Positions 27,199 to 34,836 of a DNA stretch of 64,000 bases are shown here, one piece after another. Numbering within the stretch: the stretch's first letter is position 1; each line of letters starts with the position of its first letter. Origin of the DNA: Flavobacterium potami (lineage in GTDB: Bacteria > Bacteroidota > Bacteroidia > Flavobacteriales > Flavobacteriaceae); the NCBI RefSeq assembly GCF_020026915.1, contig NZ_JAINUY010000002.1, forward strand, positions 496,001 through 560,000. Reading direction: 5' to 3'. The translations under genes were made by a program, and so were the position numbers. The notes under the pieces were generated by a model. It made no database searches and had not been told where the DNA came from. It saw only the letters and a list, made by a program, of their open reading frames with translations.

Positions 27199-27264
27199 GA
27201 GGTTCAAAGGGACATAGGTTCAGAGGCACAAAGGTTTTCTGTAGAGACGCACTGCTGTGCGTCT
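27199..27264. repeat. Word repeat and AGACGCAC hairpin
   Basis: AGAGGTTCAAAGG-like words are followed by a short hairpin AGACGCAC-TGCT-GTGCGTCT (27245-27264), a motif seen repeatedly in flavobacterial intergenic DNA. Confidence 0.7.
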
Positions 27265-27292
27265 AACACAATACAATATTTTTTCCCCAATC

Positions 27293-27421
27293 TTGTCATT
27301 TCGACGAAGGAGAAATCACACTCGTAAATCGACAAAGATGATGATTCGCTTTGCAGAGTTTCTAGTGTAGATTTGCTTCGCCTGTTCGCTATCGCTCGGG
27401 TCTCCTTCGTCGAAATGACAA
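27293..27421. repeat. Perfect 21-bp inverted repeat
   Basis: Arms at 27293-27313 and 27401-27421 are exact complements (core GTCATTTCGACGAAGGAG) and enclose 87 bp with further GATTCGCTT/CTTCGCC words. It is the GTCATTTCGACGAAGG-type dispersed repeat. The following 27437-27492 holds degenerate TTGCGAACCTTGCG words. Confidence 0.88.
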
Positions 27422-27494
27422 ACTACACGGTAACTTTGTCAAAAAAATCTTTGCGAACCTTGCGTAATTCCTTGCGTCCTTTGCGGTTAAATTC

Positions 27495-28001
27495 TCAAAG
27501 CTTTTTCTCCAAATAAATAAACTCCAAAGGAACTGCAGAAACCGTAACATGAATTTCACTTTCAGGAAAAGCCTCACGTTCGCCCGTATCCACATAACCA
27601 TGACGTTTATACCACGCAATAAGTTCCTCACGAACCGAAATAACTGTCATAATAATACTCGATATTCCCAAAGATTCAGCATGAATTTCAGCTTCCGCTA
27701 AAAGTTTTTTACCGATTCCACTGTTTTGAAGTTCTGGGGAAACCGTAAGCATTCCTAAATACAATTGATGTCCTTTTTCTACCAATAGAACCGAACCGAT
27801 AATTTTATTGTTTTCAGTAAACTTTAGAACCGTATTTTTTGGATCCAGAAATATTTCCTTCATTTCCTGTTCGTCGGTTCTTTTTCCTTCTAGTAAATGC
27901 GCTTCTGTTGTCCAACCTTTTTTAGAAGTTTCGCCTCTGTAAGCGGAGTTGATTAAAAGGGTTAATGCTGGAATATCTTCGAGTAATGCTTTTGTAATCA
28001 T
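27495..28001 (-). CDS. GNAT family N-acetyltransferase
   Basis: A 168-residue acetyl-CoA-dependent transferase with the GNAT core: LTVSPELQNSGIGKKLLAEAEIHAESLG carries motif A (Q/R-x-x-G-x-G/A: QNSGIGKK), and AWYKRHGYVDTGE is motif B. The N-terminal part (ALTLLINSAYRGETSKKGWTTE) resembles a subgroup common in Bacteroidota. Substrate unknown. It is flanked on both sides by palindromic repeats. Confidence 0.92.
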   Translation of the reverse strand: MITKALLEDIPALTLLINSAYRGETSKKGWTTEAHLLEGKRTDEQEMKEIFLDPKNTVLKFTENNKIIGSVLLVEKGHQLYLGMLTVSPELQNSGIGKKLLAEAEIHAESLGISSIIMTVISVREELIAWYKRHGYVDTGEREAFPESEIHVTVSAVPLEFIYLEKKL

Positions 28002-28029
28002 GTTGTAGAGTAAAAAAATGAATTGCCTA

Positions 28030-28142
28030 CAGCTTTAGCTGTGGGAGACAAAGTTATAGTAGAAAATGGCTTTAGCCTAATCTTTTGTATTTTTTGGCTA
28101 AAGCCCGATATATCTAAAAAAGAAAACCTCCAGCTAAAGCTG
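28030..28142. repeat. Nested GCTTTAGC/GCTAAAGC palindromes
   Basis: Four related palindromes in mirror order: CAGCTTTAGCTG (28030-28041), GGCTTTAGCC (28069-28078), GGCTAAAGCC (28096-28105), CAGCTAAAGCTG (28131-28142). Outer and inner pairs can each base-pair into a long stem. This is a REP-like dispersed element. Confidence 0.85.
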
Positions 28143-28185
28143 AAGGCGAATCAAATTATATATCTTAAGTTTTTGTTTCAATAAA

Positions 28186-28482
28186 TTATGACGCAGTTTT
28201 CAGTTTTCTATTAATCAAATAACAATAAACGAAGTGCGAAGATAGAACTAATGTCATGCCAATATTCCAATAAATTTCAAAGTAGGCAAAGGCATTGTAC
28301 AAACAAAGAATAGATTTTTTTACTTCTTCTTCACCAATTTGAAAACGTAAAGGAAAAACGATTAAAAAAAGCATTAGAAATATGGACAGAACAGTAAAAC
28401 GACCATATTTAATTTTGTAATAATCTACTATTCCATAAGATAGCATTTGCATCATTAATAGTATTATAAAAAATCCTTCCAT
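28186..28482 (-). CDS. Hypothetical small membrane protein
   Basis: A 98-residue protein with three predicted transmembrane helices (about 3-20, 30-48 and 68-90), otherwise featureless. I do not recognise a family. It is a lone gene in the repeat-rich accessory stretch between the GNAT gene and a methyltransferase-like gene on the other strand. Confidence 0.55.
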   Translation of the reverse strand: MEGFFIILLMMQMLSYGIVDYYKIKYGRFTVLSIFLMLFLIVFPLRFQIGEEEVKKSILCLYNAFAYFEIYWNIGMTLVLSSHFVYCYLINRKLKTAS

Positions 28483-28565
28483 GCTTCTTCGTTTCTTTTT
28501 ATAAATGTAAGGAAATATTTAAATAAAATTATTGAAATTTGTAAGGAATTGAAAACTAAAATGCT

Positions 28566-29336
28566 ATGGCAAGAATTCATTTATTCGAGTTTGAAGATCA
28601 ACAATGGCTTCCGGAGTTTATTAGAAATTATATGACTGATTTTTTACAGTTTCTGTCTAATAAAACTGCCATGTACAAAGGCATAGTTCCTATAATCGAA
28701 AAAGGATTAAAAGAAAGCCAAACCAATCAAATTATTGATCTTGCATCGGGTGGAGGCGGCGGACTAATTTGGCTCAACGCCGAATTGCGAAAAAACAATC
28801 CCGATTTAAAAATTTTGCTGACGGATTATTTTCCCAATATTCCCGCATTCGAACATACGCAAAAACAAGCTGATAATTTCGATTTTGTAAAAACACCAGT
28901 CGATGCCAGAAATGTTCCCGAAAACCTAAATGGACTTCGAACGCAATTTCTATCTTTTCATCATTTTAAACCGAAAGATGCGCAGCAGATTCTGCAAAAT
29001 GCTATTGACACCAACAGTTCAATAGCAATTTTTGAAGGGCAGGAAAGAAGTGTTTCAAGTATTGTGGCGATGATTTTTTCGCCGATTTCTGTTTTGCTGA
29101 CGACGCCTTTTATCAGACCGTTTAAAATTGGCAGAATCATTTTTACTTATCTAATTCCCATTGTACCGATTTTGGTTTTGTGGGATGGCGTAGTTTCGTC
29201 TTTAAGAACCTATTCTGTTGAAGAAATGAACGAATTGATTTCTAAGTTAGAAAATAAGGAAAGTTTTAATTGGGAAGTTGGAAAAGTAAAATCTGGACCT
29301 GCTAAGATTTTGTATTTGTTGGGGACTAAAAAGTAA
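28566..29336 (+). CDS. Class I SAM-dependent methyltransferase-like protein
   Basis: A 256-residue protein with a Rossmann-like motif I variant DLASGGGGGLIWL (about residues 58-70), ILLTDYFPN (motif II acidic residue) and VDARN, consistent with a class I methyltransferase. A hydrophobic segment near residues 185-215 may be a membrane-association region. Substrate unknown; the Gly-rich motif is unusually long. Start ATG at 28566 is the better of two close ATGs because only it leads into the long frame. Confidence 0.6.
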   Translation: MARIHLFEFEDQQWLPEFIRNYMTDFLQFLSNKTAMYKGIVPIIEKGLKESQTNQIIDLASGGGGGLIWLNAELRKNNPDLKILLTDYFPNIPAFEHTQKQADNFDFVKTPVDARNVPENLNGLRTQFLSFHHFKPKDAQQILQNAIDTNSSIAIFEGQERSVSSIVAMIFSPISVLLTTPFIRPFKIGRIIFTYLIPIVPILVLWDGVVSSLRTYSVEEMNELISKLENKESFNWEVGKVKSGPAKILYLLGTKK

Positions 29337-29368
29337 ACGATTCTATCTTTATAATTATTTGCAAGGTT

Positions 29369-29472
29369 TGCGAAGTCTCCCGACTTCGCACCCGCAACGA
29401 TATTCCGTTCTAATTGTTTTTTACTTTGCTTTGTCGTTAATTGGAACATGTACGAAGTCGGGAGACTTCGCA
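29369..29472. repeat. Inverted pair of GCGAAGTC-TCCC-GACTTCGC palindromes
   Basis: Each copy is itself palindromic (GCGAAGTC / GACTTCGC); the second copy at 29451-29472 is the reverse complement of the first at 29369-29390 with one mismatch. It lies between the methyltransferase-like gene and the CBASS operon. Confidence 0.85.
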
Positions 29473-29548
29473 CAGCGATGGTAACGCTTCTTAGAGCGGG
29501 AAAGTTTATTAACAAATTTATCAAATAATCAACAATTTATGAGTTATG

Positions 29549-29580
29549 TTGGTTTTTGTTTGGAGTTAAGTGTAGATTTA
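29549..29580 (+). promoter_or_regulatory. Possible promoter of the CBASS operon
   Basis: TTG (29549-29551), 21-bp spacer, TAGATTTA (29573-29580), a 7 of 8 match to TAnnTTTG, 23 bp before the effector ATG. Confidence 0.4.
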
Positions 29581-29603
29581 CAAAATAATTTTTATTTTTT
29601 AGA

Positions 29604-30407
29604 ATGAAGGGAAAAGTGAGTTTTATACTTGGAGTTATTGGTATTGCAATCTATTTTATCTTAAGTGATACTTATCGAGGAGCAAAAGATACTATTTTAA
29701 AAATATCAATCGGTTTTCTTGTGGCTGTAGTTGTAGATTTGTTAGTTTTTTTAGTAGAGAATAGAAAGAAATGGAATATTATAAAAACATTATTCATAAA
29801 ACCAAATAAAGAAGTTAGGGTGACTGTAGCATATTTATTCCGAATAGAGGTAAATGGCAAATATGCTTTAATAAAGAGACATAAAAAAGATCGAATTGGA
29901 TATCAACCAATTGGTGGTGCTTTTAAATATTTTAAGGAAGAAAATCGAGAATGTTTTGATAAACTTGGTATTGAGCCGTGCAATTATGTTGAACGTGATG
30001 AAGATACTGATAGTGATCTGAGAATAAGAATAAATAAAAGAAAAAATTTAGGGAAATTTCTAAAATGGTTTGAGAGTCGTAAAAACCGCGAAGTTGATCC
30101 TTGGCGTGAATTTTATGAAGAGTTAGTCGAGCCTGGTATTTTAAGCTCAGATTTATTTAAACATGTAAAATATGTATTTGTTGGTAAACATTGTGAGGGA
30201 ATATTTCCTGCAAGAGCTTTTCCTATTGATGAGTTTCGTTACGCTGAAATATATGAACTTAGACCTGATACAGAAGCTCAAAAAAATGCTATAGCGGAAA
30301 TGAAAAATTCAGATCAAATTATTTTTGTGACGCCTGATGAAATAAGAAATGGTTCAATAAACGGTTTAACTATATTACCACACTCATTTAAAATTTTACC
30401 AAGATGA
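29604..30407 (+). CDS. CBASS effector: two TM helices plus SMODS-associated Nudix domain
   Basis: A 267-residue protein with two N-terminal transmembrane helices (about 5-21 and 33-51) and a cytoplasmic Nudix-like domain (about 70-265). GGAF (104-107) and REFYEEL (168-174) resemble the two halves of a Nudix box, split by an insert of about 60 residues. This is the S-Nudix class predicted by comparative genomics as the sensor of a cyclic nucleotide, with the helices as the killing module. It overlaps the CD-NTase gene by 4 bp (ATGA), and no effector is otherwise present. Assignment is by domain layout and context. Confidence 0.85.
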   Translation: MKGKVSFILGVIGIAIYFILSDTYRGAKDTILKISIGFLVAVVVDLLVFLVENRKKWNIIKTLFIKPNKEVRVTVAYLFRIEVNGKYALIKRHKKDRIGYQPIGGAFKYFKEENRECFDKLGIEPCNYVERDEDTDSDLRIRINKRKNLGKFLKWFESRKNREVDPWREFYEELVEPGILSSDLFKHVKYVFVGKHCEGIFPARAFPIDEFRYAEIYELRPDTEAQKNAIAEMKNSDQIIFVTPDEIRNGSINGLTILPHSFKILPR

Positions 30408-31531
30408 TATTTACCACAAACAAAACTGCACAGCTAGACGATTTGCTTGATAAAATGGCAGAAAGTCTTCAGCTTGATGATACTAGGTATGACAGAATGA
30501 AAAGTAGTTATGAGGCGCTGAAAAACTGGATTGAAAGTGATGAACTGTTTTTTAAACCTTATAACTATGACCTTTATCCACATGGTTCAGTTAGAATTTT
30601 GACTACGGTTAAGCCATATGGAAAAGACGAATTTGATTTGGATGTGGCTTTACATTTAGCTCATGGCACACCTCATACACCAGAAAAGATTTATACTGAA
30701 CTAAAAAGAAGGTTGAATGAGCATGAACGATATAAGCAGCAAGTAGAGCTTAAAAACAGGTGTATTAGACTTAATTATGCGGGAGATTATCATATGGATA
30801 TTCTACCTGGTATTCAAGAATATAATTGGGATGATAACACGTTAAAGATTCCAGATCGCGATTTAGGGCACTGGGTAAGTACTAATCCTAGGGGGTATGC
30901 TGATTGGTTCAAATCGAAAGCAAATCTAGCATCAAGCAGTATTTTAGAAAAAGCTCTTCGTGCAGAAAATCTTCCCACTGATAATTTCAAGTATAAGAAG
31001 CCTTTACAACGAGCGGTACAATTGATTAAAAGATATAGAGATATTTATTTTAGCGAAAATAATGATTATAAAACTTCAAGTATAATCTTAACTACAATTG
31101 CTGGAATCTATTACAATGGAGAAGAAAGTATTTTTGAAACAGTTGAGAATATTGTTAAGGCAATTGAATTACATACAAGTTCTTTAGAAAGTCGAATGAA
31201 AGTGGTGAATCCTGTAAATAATAAAGAGGATTTTACCGATAAATGGGAATCTGAACCAGAATATTATGATGCTTTCAAAAGCTTTGCTAAACATCTCCGT
31301 GACGAATGGCAAAAATTAAAACTTGATAATGGGGTTTTGGTTGAGGGGTCAATTTTAACAAAACTATTTGGTAGTGAAGTATTTTCAGCAGCACAAATTC
31401 GTCAAGGAAATCAAATTGAAAATTATCGTAAAAGTGATAAATTAAGTGTTGGTGCTAGTTTAGGAACTCTTTCTAATAAATTATCTGAACACACTACTAA
31501 TATCAAACCTAATACTTTTTTTGGAAATTGA
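30404..31531 (+). CDS. CBASS cyclic oligonucleotide synthase (CD-NTase, SMODS family)
   Basis: A 375-residue nucleotidyltransferase that should make a cyclic di- or trinucleotide in response to phage. The active site reads HGSVRILTTV (Gly61-Ser62), DEFDLD (Asp78, Asp80) and MDILPG (Asp132), all intact. The C-terminus ends in NTFFGN, a flexible tail like those conjugated by E2-type CBASS enzymes, but the last residue is Asn rather than Gly. It overlaps the effector gene upstream (ATGA) and the E2-like gene downstream (TTGA). The product nucleotide cannot be told from sequence. Confidence 0.95.
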   Translation: MIFTTNKTAQLDDLLDKMAESLQLDDTRYDRMKSSYEALKNWIESDELFFKPYNYDLYPHGSVRILTTVKPYGKDEFDLDVALHLAHGTPHTPEKIYTELKRRLNEHERYKQQVELKNRCIRLNYAGDYHMDILPGIQEYNWDDNTLKIPDRDLGHWVSTNPRGYADWFKSKANLASSSILEKALRAENLPTDNFKYKKPLQRAVQLIKRYRDIYFSENNDYKTSSIILTTIAGIYYNGEESIFETVENIVKAIELHTSSLESRMKVVNPVNNKEDFTDKWESEPEYYDAFKSFAKHLRDEWQKLKLDNGVLVEGSILTKLFGSEVFSAAQIRQGNQIENYRKSDKLSVGASLGTLSNKLSEHTTNIKPNTFFGN

Positions 31532-31953
31532 AAAAAATATTTAATTTTAAGAGACCTAAATCAATAGCGGCTCAGATAAGCTCATTAAGAAGTCACTTTC
31601 CAAATTTTAATGTTGTTTTTTCTGGGCATAATAGTTTGAAAGTTAATGGTGTGCTTTGTCCCACATCTAGAAGTGTTCAGTATAGTTTTGAACTTGATTA
31701 CGTCTTAAAAGGAAAACCAATAATTAAAATTTCTAATCCCACTTTAGTTAAAAATTTTAAAGGGGATAAAATTCCGCATATATATTCTGACGATAGTTTA
31801 TGTTTATATAGGCCTAAGTATGGTGAGTTTACGAGCTCGGACTTATTATCTGAGACGATTATTCCTTGGGCAGCTCTTTGGCTTTATTATTATGAGGTTT
31901 GGCATATGACAGGAGAATGGCTCGGAGGTGGAGAACATATTGGAGCAAAATAG
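31528..31953 (+). CDS. CBASS stand-alone E2-like conjugating protein (type II-short)
   Basis: A 141-residue E2-fold protein. The catalytic cysteine is Cys92 in DDSLCLYRP, preceded by PHIY (His84), and followed by SETIIPWAALWLYYYEVW and TGEWLGGGEH, typical of the E2-like protein of short type II CBASS, which lacks E1 and JAB domains. Such proteins link the CD-NTase C-terminus to a target to prime signalling. The start is TTG at 31528, overlapping the CD-NTase stop; no earlier in-frame ATG exists. A terminator follows at 32064. Confidence 0.9.
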   Translation: MKKIFNFKRPKSIAAQISSLRSHFPNFNVVFSGHNSLKVNGVLCPTSRSVQYSFELDYVLKGKPIIKISNPTLVKNFKGDKIPHIYSDDSLCLYRPKYGEFTSSDLLSETIIPWAALWLYYYEVWHMTGEWLGGGEHIGAK

Positions 31954-32063
31954 AAGTTTTTAACTTACTTTAAAATTGTGTCAGTCATCATTCTAATGGA
32001 AAGCAATAATTTTGAAATTCATGAATCAAAATTTAAATAGAAGAAGTGATCAGATATAAACAA

Positions 32064-32095
32064 ATAAAAATGGCTGAAATTTATTTCAGCCATTT
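32064..32095. terminator. Bidirectional terminator after the CBASS operon
   Basis: Stem AAAAATGGCTGAAA/TTTCAGCCATTTTT with T runs on both strands. It sits between the E2 gene and the thrC 3' remnant. Confidence 0.88.
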
Positions 32096-32114
32096 TTATT
32101 ATTGTAATATAATT

Positions 32115-32312
32115 TTATACTAAAAAATCCTTCAACTCCTCATAACTCCCAATCTTCACACTTACTTTCTCCTCATTAGTAACACTTTCAATTTGTGTTG
32201 GAATTGGAAGCGTAATTCCTAGCGCCGGTTCAACTACATCTAAGAATTTAATTGGGTGAGCGGTTTTTAAGAAAATACCAATGGCGTTCGGGTATTTTTC
32301 AAGCTCTTTACG
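32115..32312 (-). pseudogene. Duplicated 3' end of thrC (remnant)
   Basis: Read on the minus strand this gives about 65 codons ending in TAA that match the C-terminus of the intact thrC (33460-33652) with about seven substitutions, from KELEKYPNAIGIF to the end. Homology stops abruptly at about 32309. No frame disruption, but the first 360 codons of thrC are missing, so it is not a functional threonine synthase. It marks an insertion or exchange at the thrC 3' end. Confidence 0.92.
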
Positions 32313-32331
32313 TTAGCGCTAGAAAGGCGCT

Positions 32332-33348
32332 TTACTTGTAAAAAGTATAATAATTCTTTAAATTATAAATGGTGTCAATCTCATTTGTCTTTTTGATGAT
32401 TTTTAGTGGAATGCCAAATTTATCAAGATAATATTTTTCAAATCCAAAATAAGAACCGTCTGCCCCTTTATAATGGTATCGTATTAAGGTGTTTTTTTTA
32501 AATTCTTTTCTTGAGATTTCAATATTGTTCTCTTTTCTGATTACAATTTTATTTGGGCTTTTATAATCGTATTCAGTACTTTTTAACGTATCACCTTTTT
32601 TATTTATGGAGTATGCCTTTTTTAACTTATTGAATTTGTCATACTCGAAGTATTTGGTATTTATGTCCCATTTTTTATTTTTTGCAAAATTTTCGATTCT
32701 CTGAATTTTATTGTTTTTATTTAGGATATACAACTTGTACGATTCTTTATCCTTATTATTTGAGAAATTGAAATATTCTTTGATTTCGTGGTTTGAAAAT
32801 TCTCTTTCAACAACGTAATTGGGTCTTTTTTTATTTTCGGTTTCTATTTTCTTGATAAAATCAATGCAACTTGGGTAGTCTTTTAATTTCTTTATAAGTA
32901 AGTGTGGATTGTTATTATAACCTTTTGTATAACCTAAGAGAGAAGATTTTATTTCTTTAATATTGTCACCATCATAATAATACTCAAACATTTCATACTC
33001 CGTATTCGAATGTAAATAATACGTTTTTATAAGCTTATTATTATCATAAATATTGGCTTCTATCATGTAGATAAATTTGCCATTCCAAGTTTCATCTACA
33101 TATTGTTTGTAATACTTAAAAATTAGATTTTTGTTTTTATCAAATTCAAGAATGTTCAATGTATCTTGATTTTGCAATTGATAGAATTTTTTGATTTTAT
33201 TCGGAAATTTATTTTCAGATAAAATCAGATTAAAAGGCATTTCAGAAGAAGAGGGTAGAATGTTTTCCAAAAGAGGAGGTAAGTCAATTTTATCTTTTTT
33301 GCACGATAAAAGAAGAAAAGCAATAAGAAGGCTAATTAGTTTTTTCAT
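32332..33348 (-). CDS. Putative lipoprotein with YD-like repeats
   Basis: A 338-residue lipoprotein: signal and lipobox LLLSCKKD give lipidation of the Cys at residue 16. The mature part is Lys/Asn/Tyr-rich with repeated FEYD..NKLKK / YDYKSPNKI segments, like the antitoxin-type or YwqK-like YD repeats of Bacteroidota. ATG at 33348 is chosen over 33372 because a perfect -7 element at 33370-33377 falls across the upstream one. It is more AT-rich than its neighbours and lies between the two copies of the thrC 3' end, so it probably arrived with that event. Function unknown. Confidence 0.75.
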   Translation of the reverse strand: MKKLISLLIAFLLLSCKKDKIDLPPLLENILPSSSEMPFNLILSENKFPNKIKKFYQLQNQDTLNILEFDKNKNLIFKYYKQYVDETWNGKFIYMIEANIYDNNKLIKTYYLHSNTEYEMFEYYYDGDNIKEIKSSLLGYTKGYNNNPHLLIKKLKDYPSCIDFIKKIETENKKRPNYVVEREFSNHEIKEYFNFSNNKDKESYKLYILNKNNKIQRIENFAKNKKWDINTKYFEYDKFNKLKKAYSINKKGDTLKSTEYDYKSPNKIVIRKENNIEISRKEFKKNTLIRYHYKGADGSYFGFEKYYLDKFGIPLKIIKKTNEIDTIYNLKNYYTFYK

Positions 33349-33369
33349 CTGAGGGAAAATGATTTTTAT

Positions 33370-33377
33370 CAAACTTA
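33370..33377 (-). promoter_or_regulatory. -7 promoter element TAAGTTTG for the lipoprotein gene
   Basis: Perfect TAnnTTTG match on the minus strand, 21 bp before ATG 33348. Confidence 0.55.
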
Positions 33378-33394
33378 TAAATTATATAATTGAT

Positions 33395-33437
33395 AAAAGC
33401 CAGAATTGTAAAAATATATTTTACCATTCTGGCTTTT
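33395..33437 (-). terminator. Terminator after thrC
   Basis: Stem AAAAGCCAGAAT/ATTCTGGCTTTT, 23 bp after the thrC stop, ending the thr operon before the lipoprotein gene. Confidence 0.85.
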
Positions 33438-33459
33438 AATTTTTATAAAAACAAATCGG

Positions 33460-34749
33460 TTACCCCAAAAAAGCTTTCAACTCGTCATAAGTCCCAATCT
33501 TCACACTAACTTTCTCCTCATTAATAACACTTTTAATTTGTGTTGGAATTGGAAGCGTAATTCCTAGCGCCGGTTCAACCACATCTAAGAATTTAATTGG
33601 GTGAGCGGTTTCTAAGAAAATACCAATAGCGTTCGGGTATTTTTCAAGCTCTTTTTTCAAACCTAAATAACCAACCGCACCGTGAGGTTCTGCAATGTAA
33701 CCGTCGGTATTGTAAATTTGTTTCATGGCTTTTAGTGTTTCTTCGTCTGTGTAGCTGTACGAAGAGAAATCTTTTTCAAAAGCCTTTAAATCATTATTGT
33801 ATAATTCCTGAATTCTAATAAAGTTACTTGGGTTTCCAACGTCCATTGCGTTAGAAATTGTCGCTTTAGAAGGTTTTGGGTCGTATTTTCCGTTTTCTAA
33901 GAATCTTGGCACCGTGTCGTTTACGTTTGTCGAAGCAACAAAATGTTCAATTGGTAAACCTAATTTTTTTGCCATAATTCCAGCACAGATATTTCCGAAG
34001 TTTCCGCTTGGGCAAGAGAAAACCAAAGGTTTGTTTTGGCTCTTCAATGCTTTGTAAGCAAAGAAGAAATAAAACATTTGTGGCAACCAACGCGCAATAT
34101 TGATAGAATTCGCCGAAGTCAGGTTTTTGTGCGCTAAAGTTTCATCTAAAAACGCTTTTTTCACCATATCCTGGCAATCATCAAAAACACCATCAACTTC
34201 AAGCGCTTTAATATTTTGTCCTAAAGTCGTCAATTGTTTTTCCTGAATGTCGCTCACTTTTCCAGACGGATATAAAATGACAACATCAACGCCATCAACG
34301 CCTAAAAATCCGCTGGCAACTGCGCCTCCCGTATCTCCAGAAGTCGCTACTAAAACGGTATTTTTAGCGTCTTTTTTGTCTTTATTGAAATAACCCAAAC
34401 AACGCGACATAAATCGCGCTCCAACGTCTTTAAACGCCATTGTTGGTCCGTGGAATAATTCTAACGAATAGATTCCGTTTTCTACTTTCACGACAGGAAA
34501 ATCAAAAACTAAAGTTTCAGCGATGATTTCTTTTAATTTTTCTGCAGGTATTTCGTCGCCAACGAATTGTTTAATTGCTTCATAAGCAATTTCTTCGTGG
34601 CTTAAACTTTCGATTTTATCAAAAAATGAAGGATCAAGTGGCGTAATGCTTTCCGGGAAATATAATCCTTTATCACTCGCTAATCCTTGTATTACAGCTT
34701 CCTGAAAAGAAACTTTTGGGGCATTATGATTTAAACTGTAGTATTTCAT
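33460..34749 (-). CDS. thrC: Threonine synthase
   Basis: Converts O-phosphohomoserine to threonine, the last step. The 429-residue fold II PLP enzyme has the PLP lysine Lys107 in FHGPTMAFKDVGARF, ATSGDTGGAVASGF, SGNFGNICAG and the C-terminal PHGAVGYLGLKK. Last gene of thrL-thrA-thrB-thrC. Its last 60 or so codons exist a second time at 32115-32312, with a lipoprotein gene between the copies, so its own 3' end may be the newer, imported one. A 15-bp inverted repeat lies in the gap to thrB. Confidence 0.97.
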   Translation of the reverse strand: MKYYSLNHNAPKVSFQEAVIQGLASDKGLYFPESITPLDPSFFDKIESLSHEEIAYEAIKQFVGDEIPAEKLKEIIAETLVFDFPVVKVENGIYSLELFHGPTMAFKDVGARFMSRCLGYFNKDKKDAKNTVLVATSGDTGGAVASGFLGVDGVDVVILYPSGKVSDIQEKQLTTLGQNIKALEVDGVFDDCQDMVKKAFLDETLAHKNLTSANSINIARWLPQMFYFFFAYKALKSQNKPLVFSCPSGNFGNICAGIMAKKLGLPIEHFVASTNVNDTVPRFLENGKYDPKPSKATISNAMDVGNPSNFIRIQELYNNDLKAFEKDFSSYSYTDEETLKAMKQIYNTDGYIAEPHGAVGYLGLKKELEKYPNAIGIFLETAHPIKFLDVVEPALGITLPIPTQIKSVINEEKVSVKIGTYDELKAFLG

Positions 34750-34761
34750 TGTTATTAAGTT

Positions 34762-34821
34762 CTTAGTAATTAGTCCCTAGTAATTAGTCTTTAACTTTTC
34801 TGCTAAGGACTAATTACTAAG
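34762..34821. repeat. Perfect inverted repeat between thrB and thrC
   Basis: Arms CTTAGTAATTAGTCC (34762-34776) and GGACTAATTACTAAG (34807-34821), loop of 30 bp containing a further TAGTAATTAGTC copy. It sits inside the thr operon. Confidence 0.85.
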
Positions 34822-34836
34822 AGCTAATTACTTATT

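Noticed and set aside
27389..27631. Minus-strand frame overlapping the GNAT gene end
   Set aside because: It spans a repeat block and an out-of-frame part of the GNAT gene; Arg/Phe-rich non-coding composition.
29210..29524. Minus-strand ORF across the methyltransferase end and repeats
   Set aside because: Antisense shadow of a real gene plus repeat DNA.
32115..32312. Independent small gene at the thrC remnant
   Set aside because: It is simply the last part of threonine synthase with no start codon of its own near the break.
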